Below are positions 26,967 to 36,829 of a stretch of DNA of 64,000 bases, piece after piece. The position numbers were made by a program, and so were the translations under genes. The stretch is from NCBI RefSeq assembly GCF_039851975.1, contig NZ_CP156660.1:1865035-1929034 (forward strand). The letters run 5' to 3'. Source of the DNA: Desulfoscipio sp. XC116. Lineage in GTDB: Bacteria > Bacillota > Desulfotomaculia > Desulfotomaculales > Desulfallaceae. Every line of letters begins with the position of its first letter. The stretch's first letter is position 1. The notes below the pieces were generated by a model. That model was not told the origin of the DNA. It saw nothing but the letters and a program-made list of their open reading frames with translations, and did not search any database.

Positions 26967-29042
26967 CTATTGCAATAGGTCTCCCAGCGCTGCTGTTTCC
27001 GTTACCGGTTCCCGGCAGGCCCGATCCCGGCAGACGTAAGCGGTAGCACGTCCATCAATGGATCTTTGCTTCCTGGTATGGGGAGCCAATTTTTCTATTT
27101 GTTCACCGCCATTTCCTTCCGGTCGATAGATGATCACCGCGCCCGGTGCGTACTGCCGCTGGGCTAGACGCAGCATTTCCGCCACTTGTGGATCATCCCT
27201 TTGTCCCGTGATGACAATTTCACTGCTGGGTCCGCCGGCATACAAAAGAGCCGTCATGAAATAAGCGTATCCCCTGGGATGTTCTGCGGCCGACCCGGCA
27301 AAAACATTTATCTGCCGCTGGGCTAATTCATCCAGCTCGCTGTCACCGGTGATGGCGGCAAGCTGCAGAAGGTTCATAGCCATTACTGAATTTCCCGAAG
27401 GCATAGCTCCGTCATATATTTCCTTGGGGCGGGCAATCAACTGCTCGGAGTCGGCACCGTAGAAAAAGAACCCCCCCCGCTGACTGTCCCAAAACAAATC
27501 ACGCACCTGGTGAGTTAAGTCTATGGCGCGACTCAAGTAAACCACCTGGAAAGTAGCCCGGTACAGTTCCAGTAGCCCCCAGATTAAAAATGCATAGTCG
27601 TCCAAATAGCCGTTAAAGTCGGACTCATCGTCCCGGTGACGGGCCAGCAATCGGCCATCCGACCTTTGCAGCTTGTGCCTAATAAATTGTTCCGCCTTTT
27701 CAGCCGCTTTCAGGCAGCGGCTCTCTCCCAGCACGGCGGCACCCCGGGCCAGAGCGGCTATCATTAACCCGTTCCAGGCTGTAAGTATCTTATCATCTTT
27801 AAATGGGTGTACTCTTTTAGACCTGTATTCAAAAAGTTTTTGTCGGCCTTCGTCTAATAGCTGCAGCAGCGCACGGTGCTCTATGCCAAGTTTTAGGACG
27901 AATTCGTCAGTCGAGGCGGCAATTAAATTGGGTATATTTTTACCTTCAAAGTTACCGCTTTCGGTAATGTCATAAACCTTACAGTAAATGTCGCCATTTT
28001 CACGTCCCAATATCTGGCGTACTTCGGCAGGACTCCAAACGTAAAATTTTCCTTCCACCCCTTCGGAATCGGCATCTTCGGCAGAGTAGAAACCTCCTTC
28101 GGGGTGAGTCATATCTCTTAGCACATAGGTAAATATTTGTCGGGCCGCCCGGGCATAAAAATCATCTTGGGTAGCTTGATAGGCTTCCAGAAATGCCAGG
28201 GCCAGCAGAGCATTGTCATATAGCATTTTTTCAAAATGCGGCACCAGCCACTTGGCATCGGTGGAATAGCGGGCGAAGCCAAAACCCACCTGATCGTTTA
28301 TACCGCCACGGTATATGGACTGCAAAGTCTTCTTAGCCATGTCAAGAGCTGCATCTTCTCCGGTTTGCTTCCAATAACGCATTAAAAAAAGCATATTATG
28401 CGGAGTTGGAAACTTGGGAGCGGAGCCAAAACCACCGTATCGTTTATCAAAAGACTGTCGGAATTGCTGATAACCCTGGGTTGTTATAGCAGCCGGCGGT
28501 TCGTCCGACAATTGGTTGTCCGGTGTAAACTGCACCTGTCCGGTAATCTTGTGACTGATTTGGATAAGCTTTTCCCTATCCTCAGCCCACCTGTCAGTCA
28601 CTTGTTCCAAAATATCCAGCAGCCCGGCCCTCCCCCAGCGGGAACGTTTGGGAAAATAGGTGCCGGCAAAAAACGGTTTTTTATCCGGGGTCATTAATAT
28701 GGTCAGCGGCCAGCCCCCCTGCCCTGTCATGGCCTGGCAAACAGTCATGTATATCTGGTCAATATCCGGACGTTCCTCCCGGTCTACTTTTATGGAGATA
28801 AAATTACGCTTCAGTGCAGCGGCCACTTCCTCGTCTTCAAAGGATTCCCTTTCCATGACGTGACACCAATGACAAGTGGAATAACCAATAGAAAGAAATA
28901 TAGGCTTATCCTCATTCTTTGCTTTGGCAAAAGCCTCTTCGCACCAGGGATACCAGTCCACCGGATTGTAGGCATGCTGTAAAAGATAAGGTGATTTTTC
29001 CCGGCTCAATCTATTGGGTACTCTGTTTTTATCAGTAGGCAT
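26967..29042 (-). CDS. Thioredoxin-domain protein of the YyaL/DUF255 family
   Basis: A 691-residue protein. The N-terminal roughly 165 residues form a thioredoxin-like DUF255 domain ([20 protein letters not shown], then the CxxC in [18 protein letters not shown]). The rest is an (alpha/alpha)6-barrel related to N-acylglucosamine 2-epimerases ([51 protein letters not shown]). The human homologue is SPATA20. The reaction is unknown in any organism as far as I know. There is no signal peptide. Single gene. Confidence 0.9.
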   Translation of the reverse strand: MPTDKNRVPNRLSREKSPYLLQHAYNPVDWYPWCEEAFAKAKNEDKPIFLSIGYSTCHWCHVMERESFEDEEVAAALKRNFISIKVDREERPDIDQIYMTVCQAMTGQGGWPLTILMTPDKKPFFAGTYFPKRSRWGRAGLLDILEQVTDRWAEDREKLIQISHKITGQVQFTPDNQLSDEPPAAITTQGYQQFRQSFDKRYGGFGSAPKFPTPHNMLFLMRYWKQTGEDAALDMAKKTLQSIYRGGINDQVGFGFARYSTDAKWLVPHFEKMLYDNALLALAFLEAYQATQDDFYARAARQIFTYVLRDMTHPEGGFYSAEDADSEGVEGKFYVWSPAEVRQILGRENGDIYCKVYDITESGNFEGKNIPNLIAASTDEFVLKLGIEHRALLQLLDEGRQKLFEYRSKRVHPFKDDKILTAWNGLMIAALARGAAVLGESRCLKAAEKAEQFIRHKLQRSDGRLLARHRDDESDFNGYLDDYAFLIWGLLELYRATFQVVYLSRAIDLTHQVRDLFWDSQRGGFFFYGADSEQLIARPKEIYDGAMPSGNSVMAMNLLQLAAITGDSELDELAQRQINVFAGSAAEHPRGYAYFMTALLYAGGPSSEIVITGQRDDPQVAEMLRLAQRQYAPGAVIIYRPEGNGGEQIEKLAPHTRKQRSIDGRATAYVCRDRACREPVTETAALGDLLQ

Positions 29043-29104
29043 TGGATCACCTTCTTTCCTTTTTGAAAATTATTCTATCTTTTAAATTAATGTACCCCAA
29101 AATA

Positions 29105-29138
29105 TAAAGGGATACCATAAAAGTATCCCTTTATTTGA
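29105..29138 (-). terminator. Terminator after the toxin-antitoxin genes
   Basis: AAAGGGATAC/GTATCCCTTT form a 10-bp stem with a seven-base loop and A/T-rich flanks on both sides, 16 bases after the toxin stop. Confidence 0.6.
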
Positions 29139-29153
29139 AATTTATTTTTATGT

Positions 29154-29465
29154 CTATTTTTTCATTATATTACTCAAGTCCATCTTTGAATAAACAATCC
29201 TATGAATTTTAACCACCTGTGTTTTTAGTGCATAAAAGACGGCATAATTTTTGACCGGCAGCAGCCTGTATTCATCAGTCAAGGCCTCGATTGGCTAATA
29301 CATCTTACAGGAATAAGGAAATTGTCCAAGCCTGGATATAGATTCATCCAGACAATCCAATAAGTCCAGCGCAGCTTTTGGCTCTTTCAAATGATCGGCA
29401 ATATAGTTTGTGATATCGGCTAAGTCCTTCCTGCTGGTCAAGGGTAAATATTTGATTTCATACAT
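29154..29465 (-). pseudogene. RelE/ParE-type toxin gene with an in-frame TAG
   Basis: The frame opens with ATG (29463-29465), overlapping the antitoxin stop. It reads MYEIKYLPLTSRKDLADITN, then SISRLGQFPYSCKMY, a TAG at codon 57 (29295-29297), then PIEALTDEYRLLPVKNYAVF and a normal stop. The two halves together give a full-length RelE fold of 103 codons, and the TAG stands where relatives usually have a polar residue. RelE toxins cleave mRNA in the ribosome. With the stop the catalytic C-terminus is lost, so the toxin is probably dead. Confidence 0.7.
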
Positions 29466-29745
29466 CAACGGGCTCCACTTTGTCAGAAAGCTTTGATCTT
29501 AATTCATTAAACATCTCTTTATGGGAATGTCGCTTATCCGTTGTTTTAGCTTCTAATTCAGCTTCCTTCAATTTGAAATATACTTCACTTTTAAATTGAT
29601 GACGTTCATAAGCTTCCATACTCATAACAACCATATCGCCATAACCGTTTTTAGTCAGAAATACCGGTTCGGAGGTTTCGTGAACAATTCTTGAAATATT
29701 AGCAAAATTATTTCTCAAATCAGATACGGGTCTAATTCGCGGCAT
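29458..29745 (-). CDS. Phd/YefM-type antitoxin
   Basis: A 95-residue protein with the N-terminal DNA-binding Phd/YefM fold (RPVSDLRNNFANISRIVHET, then PVFLTKNGYGDMVVMSMEAY) and a charged helical C-terminus for toxin binding. It overlaps the toxin start by eight bases. It would neutralise the RelE-like protein and repress the operon; it appears intact although the toxin is interrupted. Confidence 0.88.
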   Translation of the reverse strand: MPRIRPVSDLRNNFANISRIVHETSEPVFLTKNGYGDMVVMSMEAYERHQFKSEVYFKLKEAELEAKTTDKRHSHKEMFNELRSKLSDKVEPVDV

Positions 29746-30025
29746 ACTATCCCTCCATTAATTAAATTAGCATAATTCTATCATAATTATGCTAAAAGAG
29801 TAAATCTTATATTCTTCTTGATGGTTACATGAAAAAGCAACTTCCGGTTCTTCAAATAAAGTGGCATTTACCTTTATTACAAAGGTCCGGTGGGATAGGT
29901 GTGATTGCTGTCACGCGAGAAAGAAGCCTAAAAAGCCTTATGTGCTGCAATAGCCCCACAAATCTGTGCACGAAATGTCGGATCAATTGATTATGCTTCT
30001 GATATTCTATTGATGAGAGGAGGTT

Positions 30026-30904
30026 ATGACAATGGGTATGCTTAAACAGATGAATGCCGCATTAACCTATATAGAAAAGAATTTGGCTGATGATATTGAT
30101 TTCAAGGAAGTGGCTAGAATTGCCTGCTGTTCAGAATATCATTTTAAAAGAATGTTTTCTTTCTTGGCCGGTGTTCCGCTATCGGAATATATCCGCCGCA
30201 GGCGCCTCACCCTGGCAGCCTCTGAGTTGAAGAACAACGATTTCAAGGTAATTGATGTTGCAATTAAGTATGGCTACAATTCTCCTGATTCCTTTGCAAG
30301 AGCTTTTCAATGTCTACATGGGGTAACACCCACAGAAGCAAGGAATAATGGCTATTCTCTAAAGGCATATTCGCCCATGACCTTTCAATTATCAATCAAA
30401 GGGGGGAAAGAATTGAACTATCGGATCGAAGAAAAAGAAGCTTTTCATATAGTTGGTATCAAGAAACGAGTCCCCATCATTTTCCATGGGGTCAATCCAG
30501 AGATTGCCGCTATGTGGAAAAGTTTAAATCAAGAAATGATAACAAAACTTAAGAGCCGTTCTAATGTGGAGCCTTTAGGACTGCTTAGCGCATCCTCGAA
30601 TTTTTCCGAAGGCCGAATGGAGGAGAAAGGGGGACTTGATCACTATATAGGTGTGGCCACAACGGAGGAAGCTCCGGGTTACTTTGCGCAACTTAATGTT
30701 CCTGCCTTAACCTGGGCTGTTTTTGAAGCAGTGGGTCCTTTCCCAAATACGCTGCAAGAAGTTTGGGGAAGAATCTATGCGGAATGGTTTCCTTCAGTGA
30801 GCTATCAAGCTGAAGAAGGACCTGAGATTTTATGGAATGAGCATAAGGATATGACTTCTCCGACCTTCAGAAGTGAGATATGGATACCGGTTAGAAAAAA
30901 ATGA
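30026..30904 (+). CDS. AraC family regulator with GyrI-like effector domain
   Basis: A 292-residue regulator. Two AraC helix-turn-helix motifs fill residues 8-110 ([20 protein letters not shown], then [20 protein letters not shown] and HGVTPTEAR). A GyrI/BmrR-type ligand domain follows at about 130-292, containing [20 protein letters not shown] and ending EIWIPVRKK. This architecture (SoxS/Rob-like) often responds to small hydrophobic drugs. An MFS exporter gene lies convergently next to it and is a possible target, though nothing in the sequence proves it. Confidence 0.9.
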   Translation: MTMGMLKQMNAALTYIEKNLADDIDFKEVARIACCSEYHFKRMFSFLAGVPLSEYIRRRRLTLAASELKNNDFKVIDVAIKYGYNSPDSFARAFQCLHGVTPTEARNNGYSLKAYSPMTFQLSIKGGKELNYRIEEKEAFHIVGIKKRVPIIFHGVNPEIAAMWKSLNQEMITKLKSRSNVEPLGLLSASSNFSEGRMEEKGGLDHYIGVATTEEAPGYFAQLNVPALTWAVFEAVGPFPNTLQEVWGRIYAEWFPSVSYQAEEGPEILWNEHKDMTSPTFRSEIWIPVRKK

Positions 30905-30916
30905 GTTTTTTTGATG

Positions 30917-30960
30917 AAAGCAAGGCGTTAAATTACTGACTTAATGTCTTGCTTTTTTTT
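30917..30960. terminator. Convergent bidirectional terminator
   Basis: AAAGCAAG-CGTTAA pairs with TTAATG-CTTGCTTT, followed by T7. It sits between the converging AraC and MFS genes. Confidence 0.75.
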
Positions 30961-32200
30961 ATCGTTCACTTCTGCCTGTCTTATCCGCCTTTTTCGGCAG
31001 GACGAGCAGGGCGCTGACAAGCGTGAGCAGGAGTAGTACGCTCCCGGAAACAAAAAACCACAACGGCACTCCCCTGCTTTCGGCAATTGGCCCTGCTATA
31101 AGCAATCCCAAAGGCATAGTTGCTGAACTGAGGCTCCCGATCAGGGAAAAGGCACGCCCCATCCGGTCCGGGGCGATGGTTTCCTGCATATAGGCGATAT
31201 AGGGGATGTTGTACAGGTTGCAGCTGGCCCCCAGCAGTGCGCACAGCGCCGCGAACACCCAGAACCAGAACATTTCCGCAGGCAGCAGGCCGCATAGCAA
31301 TGAGGATATCCCCATGCCCAAAAGTCCCAGATGGATAACCGGAAACTTGTTTTGGATGGTGCCGAACTTTCCAAGGAATATGGCGCAGAGCATCATGCCC
31401 ATTGCATAACTAAAGTTGACCATGCTTGCATGCCAGGCGTCGGCTCGAAAATAGTCACTGGTCATGAGTGGATAGTAGGTGGATAAAGGCGCGTAAAACA
31501 CCATGCCGAGCAATGTGGCCGCCGTTACAATAAACAGCTTTCTATCTTGACAGATAGCCGCCGCTCCTTCCTGCATTTCACGGAAGAATCGCGGTATTTG
31601 TTTTATCTGCCGTTTTGGATCGGGTATTTTGACAAATGCTACTGTCGTGCTTGCGACGAGCGCGCCCGCTAAATCGGACAGCAATATGATCCACAGCGGC
31701 AGAACTGCATACATGGCCGCGCCCAACACAGGCCCCAGCAAAAAAGCACCCGACTGCATGAACTGGCTCCAGCCGTTGGCGCGCACCAATTCCTGCTGCG
31801 GCACCAGCATGGGTACCGCGGCTTGAATAGCCGGGCTGTGAAACACATTGCCCACTGCTCTAACACCAAGAACCAGGCATACCGACCAATAGGGCGGATT
31901 ACCAAACAGGAAGAAAAAGGCGAAAACAAGGGCTGCCAGTCCAATGAAAAGATCCGCCGCTATAATGACTGCTTTTCGGTTGAGGCGGTCGACCCATACG
32001 CCTGCAAACGGGCCGAGAAGCAACTGAGGTAAAAATGCGCATACGCCTGCGATTGACATCATAATAGGCGATGCCGTTTCAGTTGCCAGCCACCAGATCA
32101 GAGAAAACTGCACGGCGGCGCTGCCTATGAGGGATACCGTTTGTCCACTGGCTATGGTGAGGAAATCCCGCTTCCACTTATTCTGTTGTTTGTTATTCAT
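30959..32200 (-). CDS. MFS transporter (macrolide/antibiotic efflux-like)
   Basis: A roughly 413-residue membrane protein with 12 predicted segments. ASGQTVSLIGSAAVQFSLIWW opens the first segment and GPFAGVWVDRLNRKAVIIAAD is the MFS loop 2-3 motif A variant. It is most like MefA/enterobactin-exporter type permeases. I place the start at MNNKQQNKWKRD (32198-32200) because GGAGAAG lies six bases upstream; the 44 codons upstream in frame are Cys-rich and unlike MFS N-termini. Substrate unknown. Confidence 0.87.
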   Translation of the reverse strand: MNNKQQNKWKRDFLTIASGQTVSLIGSAAVQFSLIWWLATETASPIMMSIAGVCAFLPQLLLGPFAGVWVDRLNRKAVIIAADLFIGLAALVFAFFFLFGNPPYWSVCLVLGVRAVGNVFHSPAIQAAVPMLVPQQELVRANGWSQFMQSGAFLLGPVLGAAMYAVLPLWIILLSDLAGALVASTTVAFVKIPDPKRQIKQIPRFFREMQEGAAAICQDRKLFIVTAATLLGMVFYAPLSTYYPLMTSDYFRADAWHASMVNFSYAMGMMLCAIFLGKFGTIQNKFPVIHLGLLGMGISSLLCGLLPAEMFWFWVFAALCALLGASCNLYNIPYIAYMQETIAPDRMGRAFSLIGSLSSATMPLGLLIAGPIAESRGVPLWFFVSGSVLLLLTLVSALLVLPKKADKTGRSER

Positions 32201-32421
32201 GAACATCTTCTCCAAGAACACACATGAAGGTTTGTTTCCTTGGGTTCGCAACCAGCACCAGGAACAGCCAACTTGTTCGCTGTTGTCCGTGCAATTAGTT
32301 ATCTTTACAAATTCCTTAACCTGGTCGCCCAATTGCCTGATTCCTGTTTATCTGCCCATTATAGCTAATTATGTACCATCAGTAAATAGCCGTAACCACA
32401 GATAATTATCAGCTTTTATAT

Positions 32422-33054
32422 TTAAAAACTGATGATCCCCAGGTGTTCAAACAATATTTTCAAACCTATTAAAACCAGTATAATACCGCCGACAAGCTCA
32501 GCTTTCGATTTAAATTTCGCACCGAATATATTGCCGATTTTTACACCCAGCATAGATAAAGTGAGCGTAATAATCCCAATGGATAAAGTCGCTGGTATAA
32601 TATTAACACGGAGAAAGGCAAATGACACGCCTACCGCCAGCGCATCTATACTTGTGGCAAGAGCAAGAGGCAGCATTTCCGCAGGGCTTAAAGAGGCCTC
32701 CCTAGTGTGGGGACGTTCTCCACCCGGACATTCTCTGTCCGTGCATGTTGCAGCAGGACATTCCCTGTCTGCACATCCTTCTTTTTTAAAGCTGCCCGCA
32801 AACATTTTACCGCCGATAAAACAGAGCAGAGCGAATGCAATCCAGTGATCAAAAGTGATTATCTTGTCGGCAAACCGTGTAGCAAGCATGTACCCGATAA
32901 GCGGCATAATCGCTTGAAAAAAACCGAAATACAAGCCGATAATCAATGATTTTTTTATGGTCGCTTTAGGCATGGTCAGCCCGAAACAAACAGCTACAGC
33001 AAAGGCATCCATAGAAAGCCCAATAGCAATGAGGAATAATTCCGGTAGATTCAT
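32422..33054 (-). CDS. mntP: Manganese efflux pump MntP
   Basis: A 210-residue six-segment protein of the MntP/YebN family. The paired motifs are AIGLSMDAFAVAVCFGL (about 11-27) and ALATSIDALAVGVSFAFLR (about 131-149), each with the conserved Asp in a membrane helix. It exports Mn(II). The central loop (about 90-118) is unusual, with CADRECPAATCTDRECPGG followed by ERPHTRE, a Cys/His-rich insertion. A manganese riboswitch and a terminator lie in the leader, which fits the assignment. Confidence 0.93.
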   Translation of the reverse strand: MNLPELFLIAIGLSMDAFAVAVCFGLTMPKATIKKSLIIGLYFGFFQAIMPLIGYMLATRFADKIITFDHWIAFALLCFIGGKMFAGSFKKEGCADRECPAATCTDRECPGGERPHTREASLSPAEMLPLALATSIDALAVGVSFAFLRVNIIPATLSIGIITLTLSMLGVKIGNIFGAKFKSKAELVGGIILVLIGLKILFEHLGIISF

Positions 33055-33094
33055 ATATATTCTCCTTTACCAAGTGTGATTTACAAAAGGAAAA

Positions 33095-33135
33095 GCCCAA
33101 GTATTACTCGTACGAGCATATACCTGGGCTTTTTA
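33095..33135 (-). terminator. Expression-platform terminator of the mntP riboswitch
   Basis: GCCCAGGTAT...ATACTTGGGC with a central CTCGTACGAG palindrome, followed by TTTTCC on the minus strand, between the aptamer and mntP. T-runs on both sides. Confidence 0.75.
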
Positions 33136-33187
33136 TAAAAATAAAGACCATGTATAGCTGTAAAAGTTATACATGAGTCTCGTTTTT

Positions 33188-33268
33188 TAAGACAAGCCAG
33201 ACCGTTGCCGATCAGTATGTTGACTTGCCACGCATTTGCGCTAACTACTCCCTCACGGGCATTTTCAA
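33188..33268 (-). promoter_or_regulatory. yybP-ykoY manganese riboswitch
   Basis: On the minus strand the leader contains GGGAGTAG (33245-33252) and, after a short stem, GTCAACATACT, the conserved pieces of the yybP-ykoY Mn(II) aptamer; the closing arm lies near 33191-33198. It is followed by a terminator and mntP. In known cases manganese binding prevents termination. Confidence 0.85.
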
Positions 33269-33345
33269 TTGTCCCAGTAAAAATACCACAAACCTATGTG
33301 CGTGTCAATAAAAACTTATATCACATAATTAATCAAATGTAAAAC

Positions 33346-33543
33346 TTGAGCAATGGCCAAATCATCAGAGAAGAGAGATACTTCATCGTAAGTTTCACGG
33401 ATATTGATGATTTTGCCAAAGCAGTACGGGAGTACTGGGGAGTGGAAAACGGACTGCACTGGCATTTGGAATTTACCTTTGGGGACAGGTTATACCATAC
33501 ATATTGTCATATGTTAATAATTATTATGATTATCCGTCAATAA
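33346..33543 (+). pseudogene. ISAs1-family transposase C-terminal remnant
   Basis: REERYFIVSFTDIDDFAKAV and REYWGVENGLHWHLEFTF match the C-terminal block of ISAs1/H-repeat transposases (RYFISSL...RSHWGIENSLHWVLDVTF). The matching part ends after about 50 codons and runs into non-matching sequence. No N-terminal part or inverted repeats are seen. Confidence 0.7.
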
Positions 33544-33736
33544 TTACAGACGACTTTTTTGACCCGGTGTAATAGTAGCCTCTACCATTTTTAAATTTGA
33601 TGCTTACTGCTTGTCGTCTGGCCGCCATATCCTGGTATATGTTCCAGCTTCAAGTAGTTACCTAAACGAAATTGTGTTATACTATAATGAAAAAGCATGA
33701 TAAGAAGACAATTGGATTCAAAGGAGGGTACGAGCT

Positions 33737-34039
33737 ATGACAGAAAAAAAGTATACAATAGAAGAAATCAAAGCTATTGTAGGACCTATTGCAAGGAAAT
33801 ATGGAGTTGAACGTGTATATTTGTTTGGCTCCTATGCCCGTGGAGAGACTACTGGTAGCAGTGATCTGGATTTGCGAATAGATAAAGGTACTTTAAAAGG
33901 AATGTTTGCTCTATGTGGGCTGTATACAGAAATTGAAGAAGCTTTGAAAATGAAAGTTGATGTTCTGACAACAGGCAGTTTGGAAGATGACTTCCTTCAT
34001 CGAATACAGAAGGAAGAGGTGCTCATCTATGCAAAATAG
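33737..34039 (+). CDS. MntA-type minimal nucleotidyltransferase antitoxin
   Basis: A 100-residue MNT protein with the nucleotidyltransferase motif FGSYARGETTGSSDLDLRI (GSx10DxD). In characterised pairs MntA AMPylates a tyrosine in the HEPN toxin HepT and so silences it. AAGGAGG precedes the ATG, and the gene overlaps the HEPN gene by 11 bases. A promoter-like TATACT/TATAAT lies near 33680. Confidence 0.9.
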   Translation: MTEKKYTIEEIKAIVGPIARKYGVERVYLFGSYARGETTGSSDLDLRIDKGTLKGMFALCGLYTEIEEALKMKVDVLTTGSLEDDFLHRIQKEEVLIYAK

Positions 34040-34445
34040 CCGGAATGCTGATGTGCTTCGACATATCATTTCATATTGCAATGACATAGTAGAAACAATT
34101 GAACGGTTTGGAGAAGATTACGAAGTGTTTGCAAAAGATTCCGTTTATAGGAATGCCACTGCTCTTTGTGTATTACAAATTGGCGAATTAACAAGTAACC
34201 TCACAGATGATTTTAAAAAAACTTACGCTGGAATGCCGTGGACACAAATTAAAGCATTACGCAATGTAATTGCGCATAGTTATGGCAAAATTGATGTTGA
34301 GAGCTTATGGGAGACCATAACAGGCGACATTCCCAAATTAAAAACATATTGTTCCAGTATTATTCAAAAGTTTGATGTATTGATGCAGGAGAGCATCACG
34401 AAAGCCGAAGATGAACAAGAAATTAAAGATATTTCAATTGATTAA
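34029..34445 (+). CDS. HepT-type HEPN toxin (DUF86)
   Basis: A 138-residue HEPN-domain protein. The RNase motif R-x4-H-x-Y is seen in RNVIAHSYG near residue 80, with the Tyr that MntA modifies. The ATG at 34029 overlaps the mntA end and gives the family length; a longer frame to 33987 would overlap mntA further. Known HepT proteins cleave tRNA or mRNA. Confidence 0.9.
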   Translation: MQNSRNADVLRHIISYCNDIVETIERFGEDYEVFAKDSVYRNATALCVLQIGELTSNLTDDFKKTYAGMPWTQIKALRNVIAHSYGKIDVESLWETITGDIPKLKTYCSSIIQKFDVLMQESITKAEDEQEIKDISID

Positions 34446-34764
34446 ACAACACATTGCCATAATAATACACTTTTTTTAGGCAATTTTATACCCCCCGCCA
34501 CAGCATTATGCCGTGGCAAACTCCAACTGTAAATATTTTCGGAAAGATTATCGCAGGTAAGAGCCAAGGCATATTCATGTTCCTGTCTAAGAAAGTTTTT
34601 ATCCTTATTACGGTAAATCCATAATATATATTCTTTATTATCCATGCTTTCAGCCCTTTGCATAGTCATAGTTATACCAAACGCTATTTACCCCCATTAT
34701 TTACCTATGCATTTGTTCTGCCAATTTAATTTGAATTTGCATATTCTATATTAGCAAGGCTCAA
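34442..34764. other. Intergenic region with one doubtful small frame
   Basis: A minus-strand frame (34442-34669, 75 codons) contains protein-like sequence (MDNKEYILWIYRNKDKNFLR) but has no matching family, no clear ribosome binding site, and overlaps the HEPN gene stop. I do not call it a gene. The region otherwise holds the promoter of asnB, probably near 34740-34755. Confidence 0.3.
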
Positions 34765-34837
34765 GTAGATGCAATAGGGCATCTACCTTTCAGGCAATGT
34801 CGCCCGCCTTTTATGGTGGGCGACATTTTTATTTTTT
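34765..34837 (+). promoter_or_regulatory. ANTAR-type antiterminator and terminator, asnB leader
   Basis: P1 (34765-34786): perfect 8-bp stem GTAGATGC/GCATCTAC, loop AATAGG (A1 kept, position 4 is A). P2 (34793-34804): stem GGC/GCC, loop AATGTC (A1, G4). P2 overlaps the 5' arm of a strong terminator (34798-34825, TGTCGCCCGCC/GGTGGGCGACA) followed by a T-rich tract. Confidence 0.78.
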
Positions 34838-34905
34838 TGGCCGGGCCGTGCTCGACGGGGCTAATTAATATTTTTAGATTTATCTTTATGGGAGGGATAG
34901 ATTGT

Positions 34906-36750
34906 ATGTGCGGAATTACGGGCTGGATAGACTGGGATGCAGATCTTACCCGGCAGCGCCCCATACTGGAGGCTATGAATAAAACGCAGTGTCACCGCGG
35001 CCCTGATGCCGGCGGCGTGTGGTTTTCAACCCATGCCGCCCTGGGCCACCGCCGACTGGCGGTGATTGATCCGGCCGGCGGCGGGCAGCCCATGCTCCGC
35101 TGCCGGGGGGATAATACCTATGTAATAGTGTATAACGGCGAGCTTTATAATACACCTGAACTGAGGAGGACATTGGCAGCTCGCGGGCATATCTTTAGCG
35201 GGCACTCGGACACCGAAGTGTTGCTGCTGTCTTATATTGAATGGGGGAAAGATTGTGTTGAGCGGTTAAACGGTATCTACGCTCTGGCCATCTGGAGTGA
35301 GCAGGATCAGAGCCTGTTTATGACCCGGGACCGGCTGGGTGTTAAGCCGCTGTTCTATGCCCGGCGGGGCAACGCCCTTTTATTCGGTTCAGAATTAAAA
35401 GCACTGTTGGCCCACCCGGCGATACAGCCTCAAGTGGATGCCGACGGGCTGGCGGAAGTGCTGATCATGTGCCCGGGCCGCACGCCGGGCCACGGCGTAT
35501 TTAGCAATGTATACGAACTTAAACCCGGCCATTGCCTGATTTATAATCGCCGCGGACTATACACATACCACTACTGGCAACTGGAAAGCAGGCCCCACGA
35601 AGATGACCCGGAGAGCACTGCCGCCAAAGTGAGGGATCTTTTCTGCGATGCCGTGACGCGCCAGCTGGTAGCTGACGTACCTGTTTGTACTTTATTATCG
35701 GGTGGCCTTGATTCCAGCGCCATTACCGCAGTGGCGGCCGGGGACCGGCGGCAGGCCGGGGCTGAAGCGCTGCACACCTGGTCTGTGGATTATAAGGATA
35801 ACGACCGGTATTTTGTGCCTAATTTATTTCAGCCCAATACTGATGCCCCGTGGGTGAAGCGCGTCTCAGAAAGCCTGGGTACCGAGCACCATGCGTTTAT
35901 TATTGACACCCCTGAACTGGCTGAGGCACTGACCACCGCTGTTAGAGCCCGCGATTTGCCTGGTATGGCCGATGTGGACGCATCGCTTTATCTTTTTTCC
36001 CGGGCGGTAAAACAATTGGCTACCGTCGCCCTGTCGGGAGAATGCGCCGACGAAATATTTGGTGGTTATCCCTGGTTTCACAAGCCTCGGGCTGCGACAG
36101 AAGGTACATTTCCCTGGCTGCGAGGGTCTGATGAGCGCGTAAGTATGCTGGCGCCCGAAATAATTGATCTGCTGCAGCCCGAAGCATACGTAAACCGGCG
36201 TTATCAGGAAACGCTGGCGGAGGTGCCCCGGCTGCCGAATGAAAAACTTCGGGATGCTCAACACCGGGAAATGATGTACCTGACCATGAACTGGTTTATG
36301 GCTGTCTTACTGGAACGTAAAGATCGCATGAGTATGGCTGTGGGTCTTGAAGTGCGCGTTCCCTTTTGTGATCACCGTCTGGTAGAGTACACCTGGAACA
36401 TACCCGGGTCAATGAAAAACTTTGGCGGTATGGAAAAAGGCATACTGCGCCGGGCGCTGGCCGGCTTACTGCCCGAGGAAGTACTGAGCCGGCGCAAAAG
36501 TCCCTACCCCAAATCCTATCACCCGGCTTATCTGAACACTGTGCGTCAAATGGTTTTGGAAATATTAGAGGATAATTCGTCACCGCTGCTGCCGCTTATT
36601 AATGTAGATAACGTACGCAGTATGACTAAATCGGCCGGCTCATTTTTTAACAAGCCTTTTTATGGCCAGCTAATGACCGATGCACAGTTTTTGGCTTACT
36701 TAATTCAGGTAGACACCTGGCTGAGGGAATACAAAGTAGTGATAAGCTAA
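34906..36750 (+). CDS. asnB: Asparagine synthetase, glutamine-hydrolysing
   Basis: A 614-residue class II amidotransferase. It starts MCGITGWIDWD so that Cys2 becomes the N-terminal nucleophile; GGGAGG precedes this ATG, while a frame open from 34813 would bury the cysteine. The glutaminase domain covers residues 1-210 (CHRGPDAGGVW, YNGELYN). The synthetase domain has the pyrophosphate loop LLSGGLDSSAITA (about 262-274) and ALSGECADEIFGGYPWFH. It makes asparagine from aspartate using glutamine nitrogen. It has an ANTAR-type leader and a strong terminator after it. Confidence 0.95.
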   Translation: MCGITGWIDWDADLTRQRPILEAMNKTQCHRGPDAGGVWFSTHAALGHRRLAVIDPAGGGQPMLRCRGDNTYVIVYNGELYNTPELRRTLAARGHIFSGHSDTEVLLLSYIEWGKDCVERLNGIYALAIWSEQDQSLFMTRDRLGVKPLFYARRGNALLFGSELKALLAHPAIQPQVDADGLAEVLIMCPGRTPGHGVFSNVYELKPGHCLIYNRRGLYTYHYWQLESRPHEDDPESTAAKVRDLFCDAVTRQLVADVPVCTLLSGGLDSSAITAVAAGDRRQAGAEALHTWSVDYKDNDRYFVPNLFQPNTDAPWVKRVSESLGTEHHAFIIDTPELAEALTTAVRARDLPGMADVDASLYLFSRAVKQLATVALSGECADEIFGGYPWFHKPRAATEGTFPWLRGSDERVSMLAPEIIDLLQPEAYVNRRYQETLAEVPRLPNEKLRDAQHREMMYLTMNWFMAVLLERKDRMSMAVGLEVRVPFCDHRLVEYTWNIPGSMKNFGGMEKGILRRALAGLLPEEVLSRRKSPYPKSYHPAYLNTVRQMVLEILEDNSSPLLPLINVDNVRSMTKSAGSFFNKPFYGQLMTDAQFLAYLIQVDTWLREYKVVIS

Positions 36751-36829
36751 CACATAAAAATATATCTGCATAAAATTATGCCATGCCGCCATGCCTCTAC
36801 TTAATGACGTACTATCAAGTGAGCAAAAA

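Noticed and set aside
32201-32332. Longer N-terminus or Cys-rich leader peptide before the MFS gene
   Set aside because: The residues are unlike MFS N-termini, and the internal ATG has a good ribosome binding site. A leader peptide is possible but nothing supports it.
34442-34669. A 75-codon minus-strand frame after the HEPN toxin gene
   Set aside because: No family, no clear ribosome binding site, overlaps the toxin stop; kept only as a doubtful note.
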